The position numbers and the translations under genes were made by a program. The notes under the pieces were generated by a model that was given only the letters and a program-made list of their open reading frames with translations, had not been told where the DNA came from and searched no databases. 64,000 bases of DNA from contig CM070501.1 in NCBI GenBank assembly GCA_036346375.1, forward strand, positions 33,314,539 through 33,378,538. The letters run 5' to 3'. This document shows, one piece after another, positions 11,704 to 23,171 of the stretch (within the stretch, counting starts at the first letter, position 1; every line of letters begins with the position of its first letter). Source of the DNA: Guadua angustifolia (taxonomy: Eukaryota > Streptophyta > Magnoliopsida > Poales > Poaceae).

Positions 11704-13049
11704 AAACCAAAGCAGCCGCAACTTCCCATCTCTCCTCCATAAGCCCTCGTCCACAATTTTACTAGTTTATCCTTCTCCACCAATTTGATAAGTTAACGAA
11801 ATTATCTAGATATCCTTCCACCGATTCTTTCAAAGTGAATGTCTGACCTACAACTTAAGTACTTCCTAAGATTATTTTTAATTGTGGATCATCGGATTTT
11901 ACACAGTAAATGACTACAGCACACCGTAGAAAGTTCTGTATAGATGCTGTTGTTTCCGGTGCATGCAATTGTAGCTTTGACTATTATTCTGTTCCGACAA
12001 CTTTCAAAGGTTTGGACTTTTGAACAGCCATCAAAATTCTTAAAGAATTGAAGCACATCGCAATGGATCCACGTGCTGCTTTGTTTGAACCATGCTATGA
12101 TATTTGTGGGTTTTGACGGGAGAATGATACTTGTGTTTGAAAAAAAAAATTATGGCTGGTCCTCTATACTTGTGATCTTGTGCACTCCCTAACTGTAACT
12201 TAAAAAAAATTGCTTACTTTCGTAATTTTGGAACAAGGAACATTACTACTCATTGTAGGGACATAAGTCTCACGGCATGAATTTGGATATATCTAGTTCA
12301 GTTTGAAATATGCTACTTCGTGGCGGTCTACATTTTAGAAGAAAAGAAAAGTGCGTTCTTTATCAACATCGTAGGTAGAATACATCTAACCAAGCAGTAC
12401 AAAACCTACTAGTATAATGTGCATACTATGTACACAAAACGCAAGGGGGAAAAAAGGAGGGTATTGCTATTTTCAAAAGAGAACGTGTGTTGCTCGGTTG
12501 GTGTGGCGCCAGGTGCGCGCACACGCTTGCCCACGTTCGAGGCTGCTCGGCGTGCGCGTGTGCAGCTATGTGTGTGTGGGTGTGTATGTTGTTCAGCTAT
12601 TGCTTTTCTTTTTAATGAATGTTAGAACTTCTGGCTATTTTTTTAGAAAAAATAAAGAGAAAACAAAAAATAATTACAAATGGATCCTTAAAATAAGGGA
12701 GTTACCAATGCATGGTCAGGCTAGAGCTAGGCATGCTACCAAGGTTCACAAAATCATCGAAAACTGTTCGAAAATCGTGGTTTTTAACCGTATCGAGCTG
12801 GTTCGAGATTCAAAACCGGTCGGTAAATTGATCCAATTAAAAAAATTCAATTTTTTTGTCATGTAAACTGATCGATAATCAGTGAAAAATCTGAAAATCG
12901 ATCGAAAAATTGGCCCTAAGAAACATTAAATTGGTTGATCGATTTTTCGGTGAAAACTGATTAATCTTTGATTTTTTTCAAAAAAATTGATTTCTCAACT
13001 TTCTGTTTTCGGAGATTTTTAATTTGATATTTCCTATTTTTGAATTTCG
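11704..13049. other. Intergenic, no gene recognised
   Basis: A 149-codon plus frame at 12417-12866 runs through low-complexity GT-rich and A-rich sequence and has no recognisable domain. 12750-13040 is AT-rich with many 'cgaaaa/ttttcg' inverted phrases. No function is assigned. Confidence 0.4.
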
Positions 13050-15715
13050 ATTTTGGAGTGGTTTTTTTGGAATTTTTTTATTTAATATTTATTTTAAAAC
13101 ATTTTTTCAAAACTAATCGCCGGCGCTAAAAAATTACAAATCTACCGCTTGTCGCCTGATGACAGGCGATCGCCTCTTTCGAGCGATCGGTGCCTGCTAA
13201 CGATGCAATTCGATAATTAAGCAGTGGTAAGCGAAAAATTAAAAATACACGCAGTCGCCTGACCTCGAGCGATCGAGACGCATCAGTAGCAAATTTTTTT
13301 TGCAATTTTGTGGTAAATTGTTTGTACAATAATTGTTGCATTGAACAGGAACAATTACGAAATAAAAAACTTCTTGTTGTTTCGCTGCTTGAAAAATTAT
13401 TTTCCTTTGTTAGTGATCGCGCATCCCACTTAGGGATTTTCGTGAGGCTCGTATGGTCCGCCGAATCGGGGCCGAAAAAATACGTGAAAAATCACGGGCG
13501 ACCTCACGCAACGCTGGCTACCACTTACATACGGGCGAGATGGCGGGACGTTGCCCGGTCGAAGTTGCAAAAAGCGGAAAAAGGCACTTTCATGACCACG
13601 AAGTTGCGAGATGGCGGATCGATCCAAAAATACGAGAAAAATTAAGAGCGACCTCATAGCGCTGCTACTACTTACGTATGGGTGAGATAGCGGGCGTTGC
13701 CCGGCAGAAGTTGCGAAAATCGGAAAAGGCATTCGCGGCCATGAAACCGCAGAAATCGTGGCCACTTAGGGGTTTCGTAGGCCCGCGGGACAAGCTGGAT
13801 ACGGCCCAAAAAATACGGGAAAAATCAAGGGCGACCTACGCAACGCGGGCTACCACTTACGTATGGGCGAGATAGCCAGGCGTTGCCCCGGTAGGAAGTT
13901 ACGAAAATCGAAAAAGGCACTCGCGGTCATGAAACCACAGAAGTTAGGACGTCGAAAAATTTTGAAATTTTTTATGGAGATTCCTGATAAATCAGTGATA
14001 TTACCATTAAAATTTCAAATGATTTTAAGATGTGAGGAATTTTTTAAATTTTAAACAATACAACTGTCTTGATAAAACGCTGGCCGACAAGTTTGAACCG
14101 AATGAAAAATGAAACAAACCACGTTAGAAAATTTTAAAATTTTTTGTCCATGGTTATGTTGCATCACTAATGTTCCCATAAAATTTTTATATAATGATCA
14201 AGCTCTATGAATTTTTAAAAATTCAGACAGTGCTAGTGTCCGATATAGCAAAATTCATACTGAACATCCGAAACATCCACTCCAACAAACCCATGTATGT
14301 CCTCTCTCTCGGCCTAGATATACCCCGTATGACTGTTGAAAATGCCGACAAATCGACTCCATCCGGTCCCTGTGCTATCTCCCCATCTCCATAGAATATT
14401 TGAAAATACAATTTCTCCGACATCTTTACTTTGCCTACAATGTCGAACCGAAAAAATCATCATTTCTTCATCTAACGCGTCATGCATTACTATATAAATG
14501 TTACATTATATTGTCAAATTTTTTACTCTCTTGATTTCTAACGATTCGACATTTCCAATTTTTTTACTCTACTAATTTCTAGCGTAGCGATTGCATGACG
14601 ATATGTTCCTAGCCTACCATGTTTTTAAATATACTCTAAAATACTATGTATAAAACGAATGGTCATCATACTAAGAAATCTGACTATAAATAAGTAATTC
14701 GACTACCCATTTTTTCATTACAGAATTGGCACTATATATTATTCATTTGTCCTAATCTTAAAAACTGTATATATACATGATATATCGTACTTCTTATAAT
14801 TTTTACGTCGCAATTTTCGAAACATTGCCTGCGTAACATCTGGCTAACCTACCATTTTAAATTAATAATATTAAATTTCTACCTCGTTACATTTCTAAAT
14901 ATTATCTAATATTTCTATTACATGGAATCTCAATTTTTCTAAACACTACACAATCCTAATATTTCTAAACACTTAATACTACATTAATTTCTAAATATTA
15001 CCTAAAAAACCACCACATAAATTAAAAACTAAATACTACATATAAATTAAATTTCTAAATACTAGACAATCCTAAATCGTACATTAAATTTCTAAATACT
15101 ATATTGATTCTCAACATTTCTAAATACTACAATCCTAATATTTCTAAATATTACATTAAATCTCTAAACATTGCCTAATATTTCTACTACCCAATCCTAC
15201 TACATTAAATTTCTAAATTACTACATTTCTACATTTCTAAATATTACAAAATACTAAAATTTCAAAAAAAAATTACATATAAATTTACCGGACTTACCTT
15301 CACAAAAACGACGAATATTTTTCCCTCTTTTTTCTTCCCTTCTTTTTTTTCCCTCTGTCTTTTTTCCTCTCCTTCCTCTCCTCTTCTTCTCACATGGCCT
15401 TCGCTTCGCTCGGCTGACAAATGAACACAAGTAAACTCGTGCGGGCATTAAAATGCCACCGATCGCCTGGGGCCTAGGCGATCGCCCCAGCCATGGGCGA
15501 CGGCCCGCCGACGGTCGACGTGGCGTGGTTGTGGCCAATTAAACGGGTCGGGCGGCCGTTGTGGCCGTTAGAGCTGCTTGCCGTCGCCCGAAAGAAGCGA
15601 TCGCCCCATCTTTGAGGCGACGGACGGGTAGATTTGCAATTTTTTAGCGCGGACGATTAGTTTTGAAAAAATGTTTTAAAATAAATATTAAATAAAAAAA
15701 ATCGGTTTTTTTGGA
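13050..15715. mobile_element. ~2.7 kb DNA-transposon-like element with ~100-bp terminal inverted repeats
   Basis: Seen: 13053-13160 (…tttaatatttattttaaaac…aactaatcgcc.gcgctaaaaaatt…) recurs in inverse at about 15615-15712 with few differences. Both ends continue inward into 'gcgatcgcc/aggcgacgg' GC-rich blocks. Between them lie three tandem ~150-190 bp units (13479-13960), a two-unit piece of the ~170-bp repeat (13960-14230) and very AT-rich DNA. No transposase frame is visible, so it is non-autonomous. Long inverted ends suit a Mutator-like element, but the superfamily is not proven. It ends ~330 bp before the syntaxin start codon. Confidence 0.6.
13479..13960. repeat. Three tandem ~150-190 bp units inside the 13.05-15.7 kb element
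   Basis: Units starting near 13479, 13629 and 13818 share 'aaatacg.gaaaaat', 'gggcgacct', 'taccacttacgtatgggcgagat', 'ggcgttgccc' and 'gaagtt.cgaaaa.cg'. They differ by small indels. CG-rich compared with the surrounding AT-rich DNA. Confidence 0.7.
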
Positions 15716-16048
15716 AGTCGATATTGTAAACCCTTCAACACATTTCACCACGGTCAAACGCACAAAATATCGGCCCAATTCACAGACCAAAACTCCCTCG
15801 GCTCGTCGTGGGCTAGCCCAATCCGCGGTCCTGGCTGGTCACCCGTACCAAGCTGACAGCGCCGAGCCAGCCTGGGCTCGCCGGCTTCGGTTTCTTCGAC
15901 ACACCGCCACACACCGCGTCTCGTCGTCTCCACCCACCCTCCCCAACTGCCGTGCGGTCCAACCACTCGCCCGGTCGCCCCCGCTCGAGTTCGGTTCGCG
16001 AGGAGAAGAGCGGCGGAGCGGAGGTGGGAGAGAGAGAGAGGGGCCAGG

Positions 16049-19000
16049 ATGAGCGTGATCGACATCCTGACGCGGGTGGACGCCATCTGCCAGAAGTACG
16101 ACAGGTACGACGTCGACAAGCTCAATGGCGCCAACGTCGCCGGCGAGGACCCCTTCGCCCGCCTCTACGCCTCCGTCGACGCAGAAACCAACGAATGCCT
16201 CGAGGTATGCCTCCCCGTCCTGCGCGAGTGGTGTCGGTCCGGTTGGTCCCCCTGATCTGATCCGCTGGGTTGGGGTTCTGCTGCAGAAAGCGGAGGCCGC
16301 CAAGCAGGAGAAGAACCGCGCCACGGTGGTCGCGCTTAACGCCGAGATCCGACGCACCAAGGCCAAGCTCCTCGAGGAGGACCTGCCCAAGCTGCAGCGG
16401 CTCGCCCTGAAGAAGGTCAGTCGCACTCCTCTATTGCTCTGCATTTTAAACCCGTATGCCTATTTTGATCTTTGTTAACTAGATCTAGATCTACCGACCT
16501 ACGAGTCTGTTGATGCGAGGAGCTTGTCCCTGTTACCATTGTGCTTTAGAACTTCGTGCTTTCACCTTAGCTTACTGGAATGGTCTCCGGACTGCTAAAT
16601 TTAGGGTGTGGCTTTAATTGATGCTTATCTGCAAGGAGAATATTGTACCAGGAGAGTGATTTCCATGCTATGTTTTCTTTTAGTTAATTGTTTACCTAGC
16701 TCCAGTCGATTATTCTTTTGGTGGAAAAATTAGCATGCTGTATTCAATTTTGAAGAACGAGGTGAGGTAAGGGATTTGGACTAGACCTAGAACATTTGTA
16801 AGGCAAGAAACAGAACCTGAATATATGAAGCCTGTGGGCAAATAGGAGAAATTGGAGGTGCTTTATGCGCTTTTTTCACGGGTAGTTTTGATATAAAAGT
16901 ATTGTCATATTTCTATGCATTGTTTGTTTTTCTGTAGTAGGTATGGTGGATGTGCTCATTGGGTGGGAGAAACTAAATCATGTTTTGTCTGGTTGTTGAC
17001 TTTTAGGGTTCCTGCTTGTTGTCCTTCAGGATGTTTAGATGTTTGCACTTTGTACAGAAATTATCTCACATCTAAAGATGGGGTGTACGAGTAGACTGGA
17101 GACATTGGTGATCTAGTATATGTAGTTCAGAATGCAGCGAAAAAAATGCATATTGCTTGTTGAACACTAGTTCTACTGTTTGGTATGAGATATATCTGGG
17201 CAGTTCTTTAGGCGGAAGTAGAACCAAGGTTGGTTGCTAAGTTTCTTTCTTGTTATTCTTAAGGATTTTTTTTTTACACAAAACGAGCTGTTTAAAAGTT
17301 GACAACTCCTAAAAAAGGGTTTTGTGTGACAGGTCAAAGGGCTTTCAAAAGAGGAACTTGCAACCCGCAGTGATCTGGTTGCTGCCTTACCTGATAGAAT
17401 TCAGTCAATACCAGATGGAAGTGCTACACCAACCAAGAAAACTGGATTATGGGGAGCTTCTGGATCCAGCACAGGAGCAGGGATTAAGTTTGACTCCACT
17501 TCTGGTTAGTAATCATCATTTCAATTCATCTTTTTTTGTCTATGACCTGTCTGCTAAGTGTTGATATGTCGCCATCCATTAGTTTTTCTCACTCCTAATT
17601 AGAACAATTTGAACAGCTTCACGTTTTTCTATTTAAAATTTCACAGGCTGTTTTAGATTGAGAAAAAGGTATCATTAAGTAATTTATCTGTTGTTTATTG
17701 AGAGATGTAAAAATCATAATGGTAATTCACTGATAACTGTCTGTATTTCTTCGTTGGCTGTAAATAGCTGAAAGTATCATCAAATTCATCCAATTGTGAA
17801 CCATAGCTGAAAGTATCATCAAATTCATCCAATTGTGAACCAGTTCAAAAGAATATATTTTGGTACCTTTGTTATTGGTTGCATTTTTTTGACATCGTCT
17901 ATGCTTCCCACAACCTACAATTTTGCTGTTGTGAGCTGCAAGCACATATCGTTTTTGAGCCATCATTTTTTGAGTCATATGACTCATATGCACCCATCTT
18001 CCAAGCCCAATTTAATGCAAGTTTCTTTAGTTGCTTACGATTTATGTTATGTTATTGCTTTGAGCATGCAGCTGATTATGCCTTAACATAAGTATTTTGA
18101 GCCCGAAATTGTTTGGCAAGAATTATAACTGTCTTTGCTTTCCTAATATGTTGGGCTCCTAAATGTGTTCACTTTCAAATCTATTTACTTCACTGAGCAA
18201 GACTGAATGCTGTTATTTTTTGCAGAGTTAAGTGGCTAATCTTTTCGTTTCTTACTGCATATAGATGGGAACTTTGATAGCGAGTACTTTAAAGGGACAG
18301 AAGAATCAAATCAGTTTCGCAGGGAATACGAGATGCGCAAAATGAAACAGGCAATAATTTAGTTTATCAAGCTGTTTGTTCCTTTTTTTTGGTGGGGTGT
18401 GTGTGCGTGTTGGGGGATTCATTCTTCTGTTTCTTGTGTAAGCTGAAGTTAATTTTATTTTGCAGGATGAAGGTTTGGATATTATTGGTGAAGGGTTGGA
18501 AACTCTGAAGAACATGGCCTCTGATATGAATGAGGTTGCCTACTGTGCTTCATTTCTAATTATATGATGACCATATCGATCTGTGGCTAATTTATTCACT
18601 TGCTGTGATGATCAGGAAATAGATAGACAGGTTCCATTAATGGATGAAATGGATGCGAAGGTGGGTTAATTGATAATGATTGTTTTTTCTTACTTGGTGA
18701 TTATCTTGGACGGCTAGTTTGTAATATAATGATGATGAATGTAGGTGGATAGAGCAAATGCAGACCTTAAGAATACTAATGTCAGACTAAAGGAGACTGT
18801 TCTTCAGGTAATACTTGATTCTTTATAAGTTGTTTTTTAACTAATGATTGTGGGAGCTAAATAGAGGTATTTTATTTGCTCCATTTGTTATCAGCTGAGG
18901 TCCAGTCGCAATTTCTGTATTGATATCGTCTTGCTCTGTGTCATTCTTGGAATTGCGGCGTACCTTTACAAGTAAGTCCCATTTTCCCTGCTAACAGCTA

Positions 19001-19368
19001 TTTTGTATTTAAACTACTCTGTGGGACATTTTCTTTCTTGCGATCAGACTTACTCCCTCACTTCCATCAAAGAAAACATGACACTCAAAATCTTTGGTTT
19101 TGAGAGGCTACAAACTTTTATGAATTGCTGAGTTCACAACATCATGATTGGAGGCATCTTTAGATGCGTGCAATGATTGATGAGGAAATGATTCCCATAA
19201 ACTGCTAGTAATGCTGTTAGTCTGACATCCAAGTAAGCAATTAATGGTTTTTTTGACAGATTGTTGATATATATGTGTATCCTTTGTTTTGTGATTATTT
19301 GTTGTGATACACAACTTCATTATCATATATTTTCTTGCCTTTTCTCTTGCAGTGTACTAAAAAAGTAA
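16049..19368 (+). CDS. SYP71: Qc-SNARE syntaxin of the plant SYP7 family
   Basis: Predicted 270-aa tail-anchored membrane-fusion protein. Nine exons: 16049-16204, 16287-16415, 17333-17504, 18265-18350, 18466-18534, 18616-18660, 18745-18807, 18895-18971, 19353-19368. The frame is continuous throughout. The N-terminus (MSVIDILTRVDAICQKYDRYD) and length match plant SYP71-73 (about 265 aa). The Qc SNARE motif runs from about residue 183 to 243, with the zero-layer Gln near residue 209 (EIDRQVPLMDEMD). A C-terminal anchor lies at about 246-264, followed by a short NVLKK tail. Known: SYP7 proteins act on ER, endosomal and plasma membranes, including cell-plate fusion. Intron 4 uses a GC donor (CAG|GCAATA). 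The number among SYP71/72/73 is not certain from sequence, so the symbol denotes the group. No disruption seen. Confidence 0.93.
17764..17841. repeat. Two exact tandem 39-bp units in syntaxin intron 3
   Basis: 'atagctgaaagtatcatcaa…' begins at 17764 and again at 17803, with the same 39 bases each time. It lies wholly inside intron 3, and the exactness indicates a recent slip or duplication. Confidence 0.85.
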
Positions 19369-21079
19369 GGAGTAAACAGTGATTTGGGAGTGGTTGTGCT
19401 GTGTTATCTATTCTGCAATAATTCATTCTATCAGTTCTTCTTGCAATGCTGTGTTGTGTACATGTGCTTTTTTATTGTCTTGTCTATCTCTGCAATGCCG
19501 ATTATGTTATGATACCAAGTGAAGCCTTGATTAGGTGTGTTGAAGTAGTGGACATCATGTATTTGTGTACATGAAGAATTGCTTTTGCTGTATATTTGGG
19601 CCTCCAATTAGCATGTAAGATGATTGACATGAGATTAAAGCAGCACTTGTTCTGGAAAGCATTAGTGATAAATTCATATGAATTTTTTGGAAGAATTAGA
19701 ACTTTCTTGGAAAAAGTTTACCATGGGAGTTAACCACTTTGATAATATGGTTAACTCGCTATTCCATTATCCATTACTCCATTATCAAAATGGATTCATA
19801 TGGATCCAATGAACAAAGTAAAAAAGCAATAATATAAAAAGATGGAATAGCATAGTATTTCTTGTTTCATAAGGATAGACAGAAGTGTTTTTAGCTAAAT
19901 CTACTGTTTGGGCTCATGACAAATTAGAAGTTGCTCCTGCTACTCAGCCTAGAGCCTTGAGCGTTATACAAGGACATATTGTAATGAGGAATCGTGTAAA
20001 CCAGCTTATGTATATCCGATATCCTCCAAGCCTGTTATTTTTAGTCGAAGCAATTTAGTTCCCGAGATCCCATGTAAATTGGTTAAAAATTTCGAAGGTT
20101 TTGTATGGAAGTCATCTTTGTTTCACTTGGTTTTCTTTCAAGTCAGGACTCAGATTGTGAAGCGTTTGAGAGATGTACATGCAGTTTCTGTCTTGTGTGT
20201 AATTAGATCAGAATTCAGGAGTTTTGGATCTGGATTTCTGATTCTAAAGGGGCTGGGAAGGGGTCTTTTGTTTACCTCGATGGGCATTTTTTGATCTTTT
20301 TGAGCTGAAAATCGATGGGAATTTTCAAACTTTTTAAAATGTGTTCAGTTATCTTGTGCTTTAGAAATGACTGATTATTAAGGGCATTTTGCTATTCAAC
20401 CTTCACAAATAGGAGAATCTGATTTCTGGTTTGTCTTTCTAATGAGATGTGTATAATTAGTGTAGGATCTCATGATTCATACCAGGATAAGAGTTACAAC
20501 AAACTTTTGCACCCAGTGAGGAGTTTGCATCGAATATGTTCCTACTCCCTATAACATAGGAATTGTGAATTGGGAACTTAGCTCGTGGTTGTCAATCTGA
20601 TGGTAAAATTGTAACTCTAGCTGCAGCTGGTTTGATAGCGAATCTGTGTAGCCAACGCTACTATTCGACCATCCTCTGGTGTACTGCTATACTCTAGTAC
20701 GTTTTCCATTGTACTGATTTGACCACCTGCTTCGAGTTTCAAAGTTTACCTATAATAATTTTTTTACAAGCGTACCATCATTTTTCTGCTCCAAACCTCC
20801 AAAATCTTGTCATCTTTTCAAAAACGAGCGGAGCTTACCCAACCCCTACTTCCTGGCGTTCCCGTCCAAGGTTTGAAATCTCATTTTCGGATGATATCTT
20901 GGAGATGGTCGAAATCTAAAATCTCACTGAGATATCGGAATTTTAGACAAATTCCGGATGAAATACAAAAACAAAAATTCAAATCCACTTTATTTTTCAC
21001 CAAGAAAACCAAAATTTCAATCAAAATTCTCGAAATCTTGGCGAGATTTTGGTGAATTTGTACCTACCGAAAAATGGTC
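19369..21079. other. Syntaxin 3' flank and intergenic DNA
   Basis: The first ~250 bp probably hold the syntaxin 3' UTR, but no unambiguous polyadenylation signal was picked. No other gene is supported. From about 20880 the sequence becomes the AT-rich 'aaaatctc…gagatatcgg' repeat type also present near 9.9 and 22.55 kb. Confidence 0.4.
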
Positions 21080-21870
21080 CAAACGAAGTCAAAAAATTTG
21101 AAATTTTTCTGGAGGTTCCTGACAGATCATTGATGTTCCTATAAAAATTTCAGATGATTATCAAGCCTGACGAATTTTAAAATTTTGAACATCGCTACTA
21201 CCCTGATAAAACACTAATCGACAAGTTTGAACTAAATAAAAAATAGACCAAACCACGTTAGAAAATTTTAACTTTTTTGTGCATAGTTATGATGCACCAT
21301 TAATGTTCTCATAAAATTTTCAGATGATGATCAAGCTTCATGAATTGAATTTTTAAAATTTGTACAATACTACTGTCCTAATAAAAACCTTGCCGGCAAA
21401 CTTCAAGCAAATGAAAAATAGTTCAAACCATGTTAGAAAATTTTAAAAAATTTTGTATGGTCCTGATGTATCATAACTATTTTCATAAAATTTTCAAATG
21501 GTGATCAAACTTCAAGAATTTTCAAAAATTCTGATAGTGCTACGTCCTGAAGCTTGATGATCAATATATAGATTTGTTTTAGCAGCCAAAAAAAGATTTA
21601 GAGTTTTTAAAAATTGTATAGAATGGTACTAAGGAAATTATTAAGCTCTCATAAAAAATTTGGATCATGATCATACTCGAGCAAATTTATAAAATTCTAA
21701 CAAGGTAGCTGTCCCAATTATGTTCATTATGTTTTTTATTTTTTAATGATAACAAATGAAGTTAAATTATTCTGTATGATCTTACACTACTAAATATAGT
21801 TCCATAAATTTTTTAGATTATGATCAAACTTGTATAATTTTATAAAAATCTGACAGTGCTTCTGTTGAAA
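21080..21870. repeat. Degenerate ~170-bp tandem array (about five units)
   Basis: The phrase 'ataaaattttcagatgatgatcaag' and its variants recur at about 21140, 21311, 21484, 21651 and 21801, so spacing is 171, 173, 167 and 150 bp. Other phrases (tcctgataaaac, gttagaaaatttta, cgacaagtttgaac) recur with the same period. A two-unit piece of the same repeat lies at 13960-14230 inside the 13.05-15.7 kb element. It is satellite-like in period and AT content. No coding capacity. Confidence 0.7.
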
Positions 21871-21940
21871 TTTTAAAACATCTCAAAAATTCATTTTTTC
21901 AACAAATTTTCGTAGAAGATGACTTTTGTAAGGACTATTG

Positions 21941-22517
21941 GACCAAATCCGGTCAAAAAAAAGTCAAAAATGGATTAAGAAAACCCAGAGATTTCGTCAA
22001 TATTTTTTGAAATTACTGTAGCAATTTAATTTTTTCATTTTTTTACCCAGTTAGGATTTTGACTCTCGTTCCCGGTTAGAATCCAAAATCGAGATTTCCA
22101 AAATTTTGCCAATTTTTCAATCCTCGTGTCCGCCTCAAATTTGCCTATCCGCGGTCAACGTCTCACCCCACGGCCCACGCCCAACAATAATAACCGGTAA
22201 ACCCATAAAAAAATAAAAGCAAAGGAGAAAATTGTTCTCTCTCTCTCCTCGTCCTTCAGAAAAGTTCGCTCCTCTTCTCCAAGAAAAGGAAACTAGTGCA
22301 TTAACATATAAACCATGACACGTTCTTCTACCTCTAGGGAATTTAGAAGGATGAATCATATGTCTCTCTTTTTCTGTCTACATCCACTTTCTATAGCACC
22401 TCAATAATATATTTTTTTTTTATAAATACGTTACATGATTTGATTATTTAGTTTGAAAATATGTTACGATTACAGAACATCAACACTTACTGGTAAAATA
22501 AAAAAGAAGCACACTTT
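21941..22517. repeat. Upstream copy of the duplicated block 5' of ASF1
   Basis: Aligns by eye with 22529-23090: shared phrases in the same order include 'ccaaatccggtcaaaaa', 'caacaataataaccggtaaacc', 'gcaaaggagaaaattgttct', 'aacatataaacc.tgacacg' and 'gatttgattatttagttt'. Both copies end with 'aaaaaagaagcac'. The upstream copy is more diverged in its first part. Confidence 0.75.
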
Positions 22518-22528
22518 CTTAAGGGTAA

Positions 22529-23090
22529 TTAAACCAAATCCGGTCAAAAATCAGTTAAAAAACTCGAGATTTCGGTGAAATTTAGTGAAATCTCACTAAA
22601 ATTTTCAAGAATACTATAGCAATTTAGTTTTTTTTCCAATTTCTTTACATTCCCGATCAAAATCCAAAATCTCGACCGATATTTCTGAAATTTCACCGGT
22701 TTTTCAGCCTTGGTTCTCGCCTCAAACTGCATATTCTCGGTCAACGGCTCACCCCAAGCCCAACAATAATAACCGGTAAACCATAAAAAATTAAAAGCAA
22801 AGGAGAAAATTGTTCTGTCTCTCTCCTCGTCCTGAAGGAAAGCACTCTCCTCGTCTCCAAGAGCAGTAGCGCATCAACATATAAACCGTGACACGTTCTT
22901 CTACCACTAGGGAATAAAAAAACCGAATCGACGTACGTTCTCTTTCTGTCTACACCCGTTTCCTACAGCAACTCAAAAATATAATTTTATTTTTATAAAT
23001 ATGTTACGTGATTTGATTATTTAGTTTAAAAATACGTTTCGTTTACAGGACATCAGCACCGCTGGTAAAGTAAAAAAGAAGCACGCTTCT
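22529..23090 (+). promoter_or_regulatory. Downstream copy of duplicated block; proximal ASF1 promoter region
   Basis: Second copy of the 21.94-22.52 kb block. It ends ~80 bp before the ASF1 ATG, so it must contain the proximal promoter and possibly the start of the leader. A third, partial relative of its distal half is at about 60775-60920 (cacccg…caactcaa…taattttattttt). This shows that part of it is a dispersed repeat. Promoter function is inferred from position only. Confidence 0.5.
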
Positions 23091-23171
23091 CTCACCGAGC
23101 TCTCTCCTCCCAAAACCACCTCACCCCTCTCCCTCGCCCACCCGGTTCGGCGGTCTGCTGCGGCGGCGGCG

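Noticed and set aside
14640..15260. Regular 'tttctaaatactac' phrases resembling a repeat array
   Set aside because: Spacing is irregular and units are too short and variable; treated as AT-rich low-complexity DNA inside the long-inverted-repeat element.
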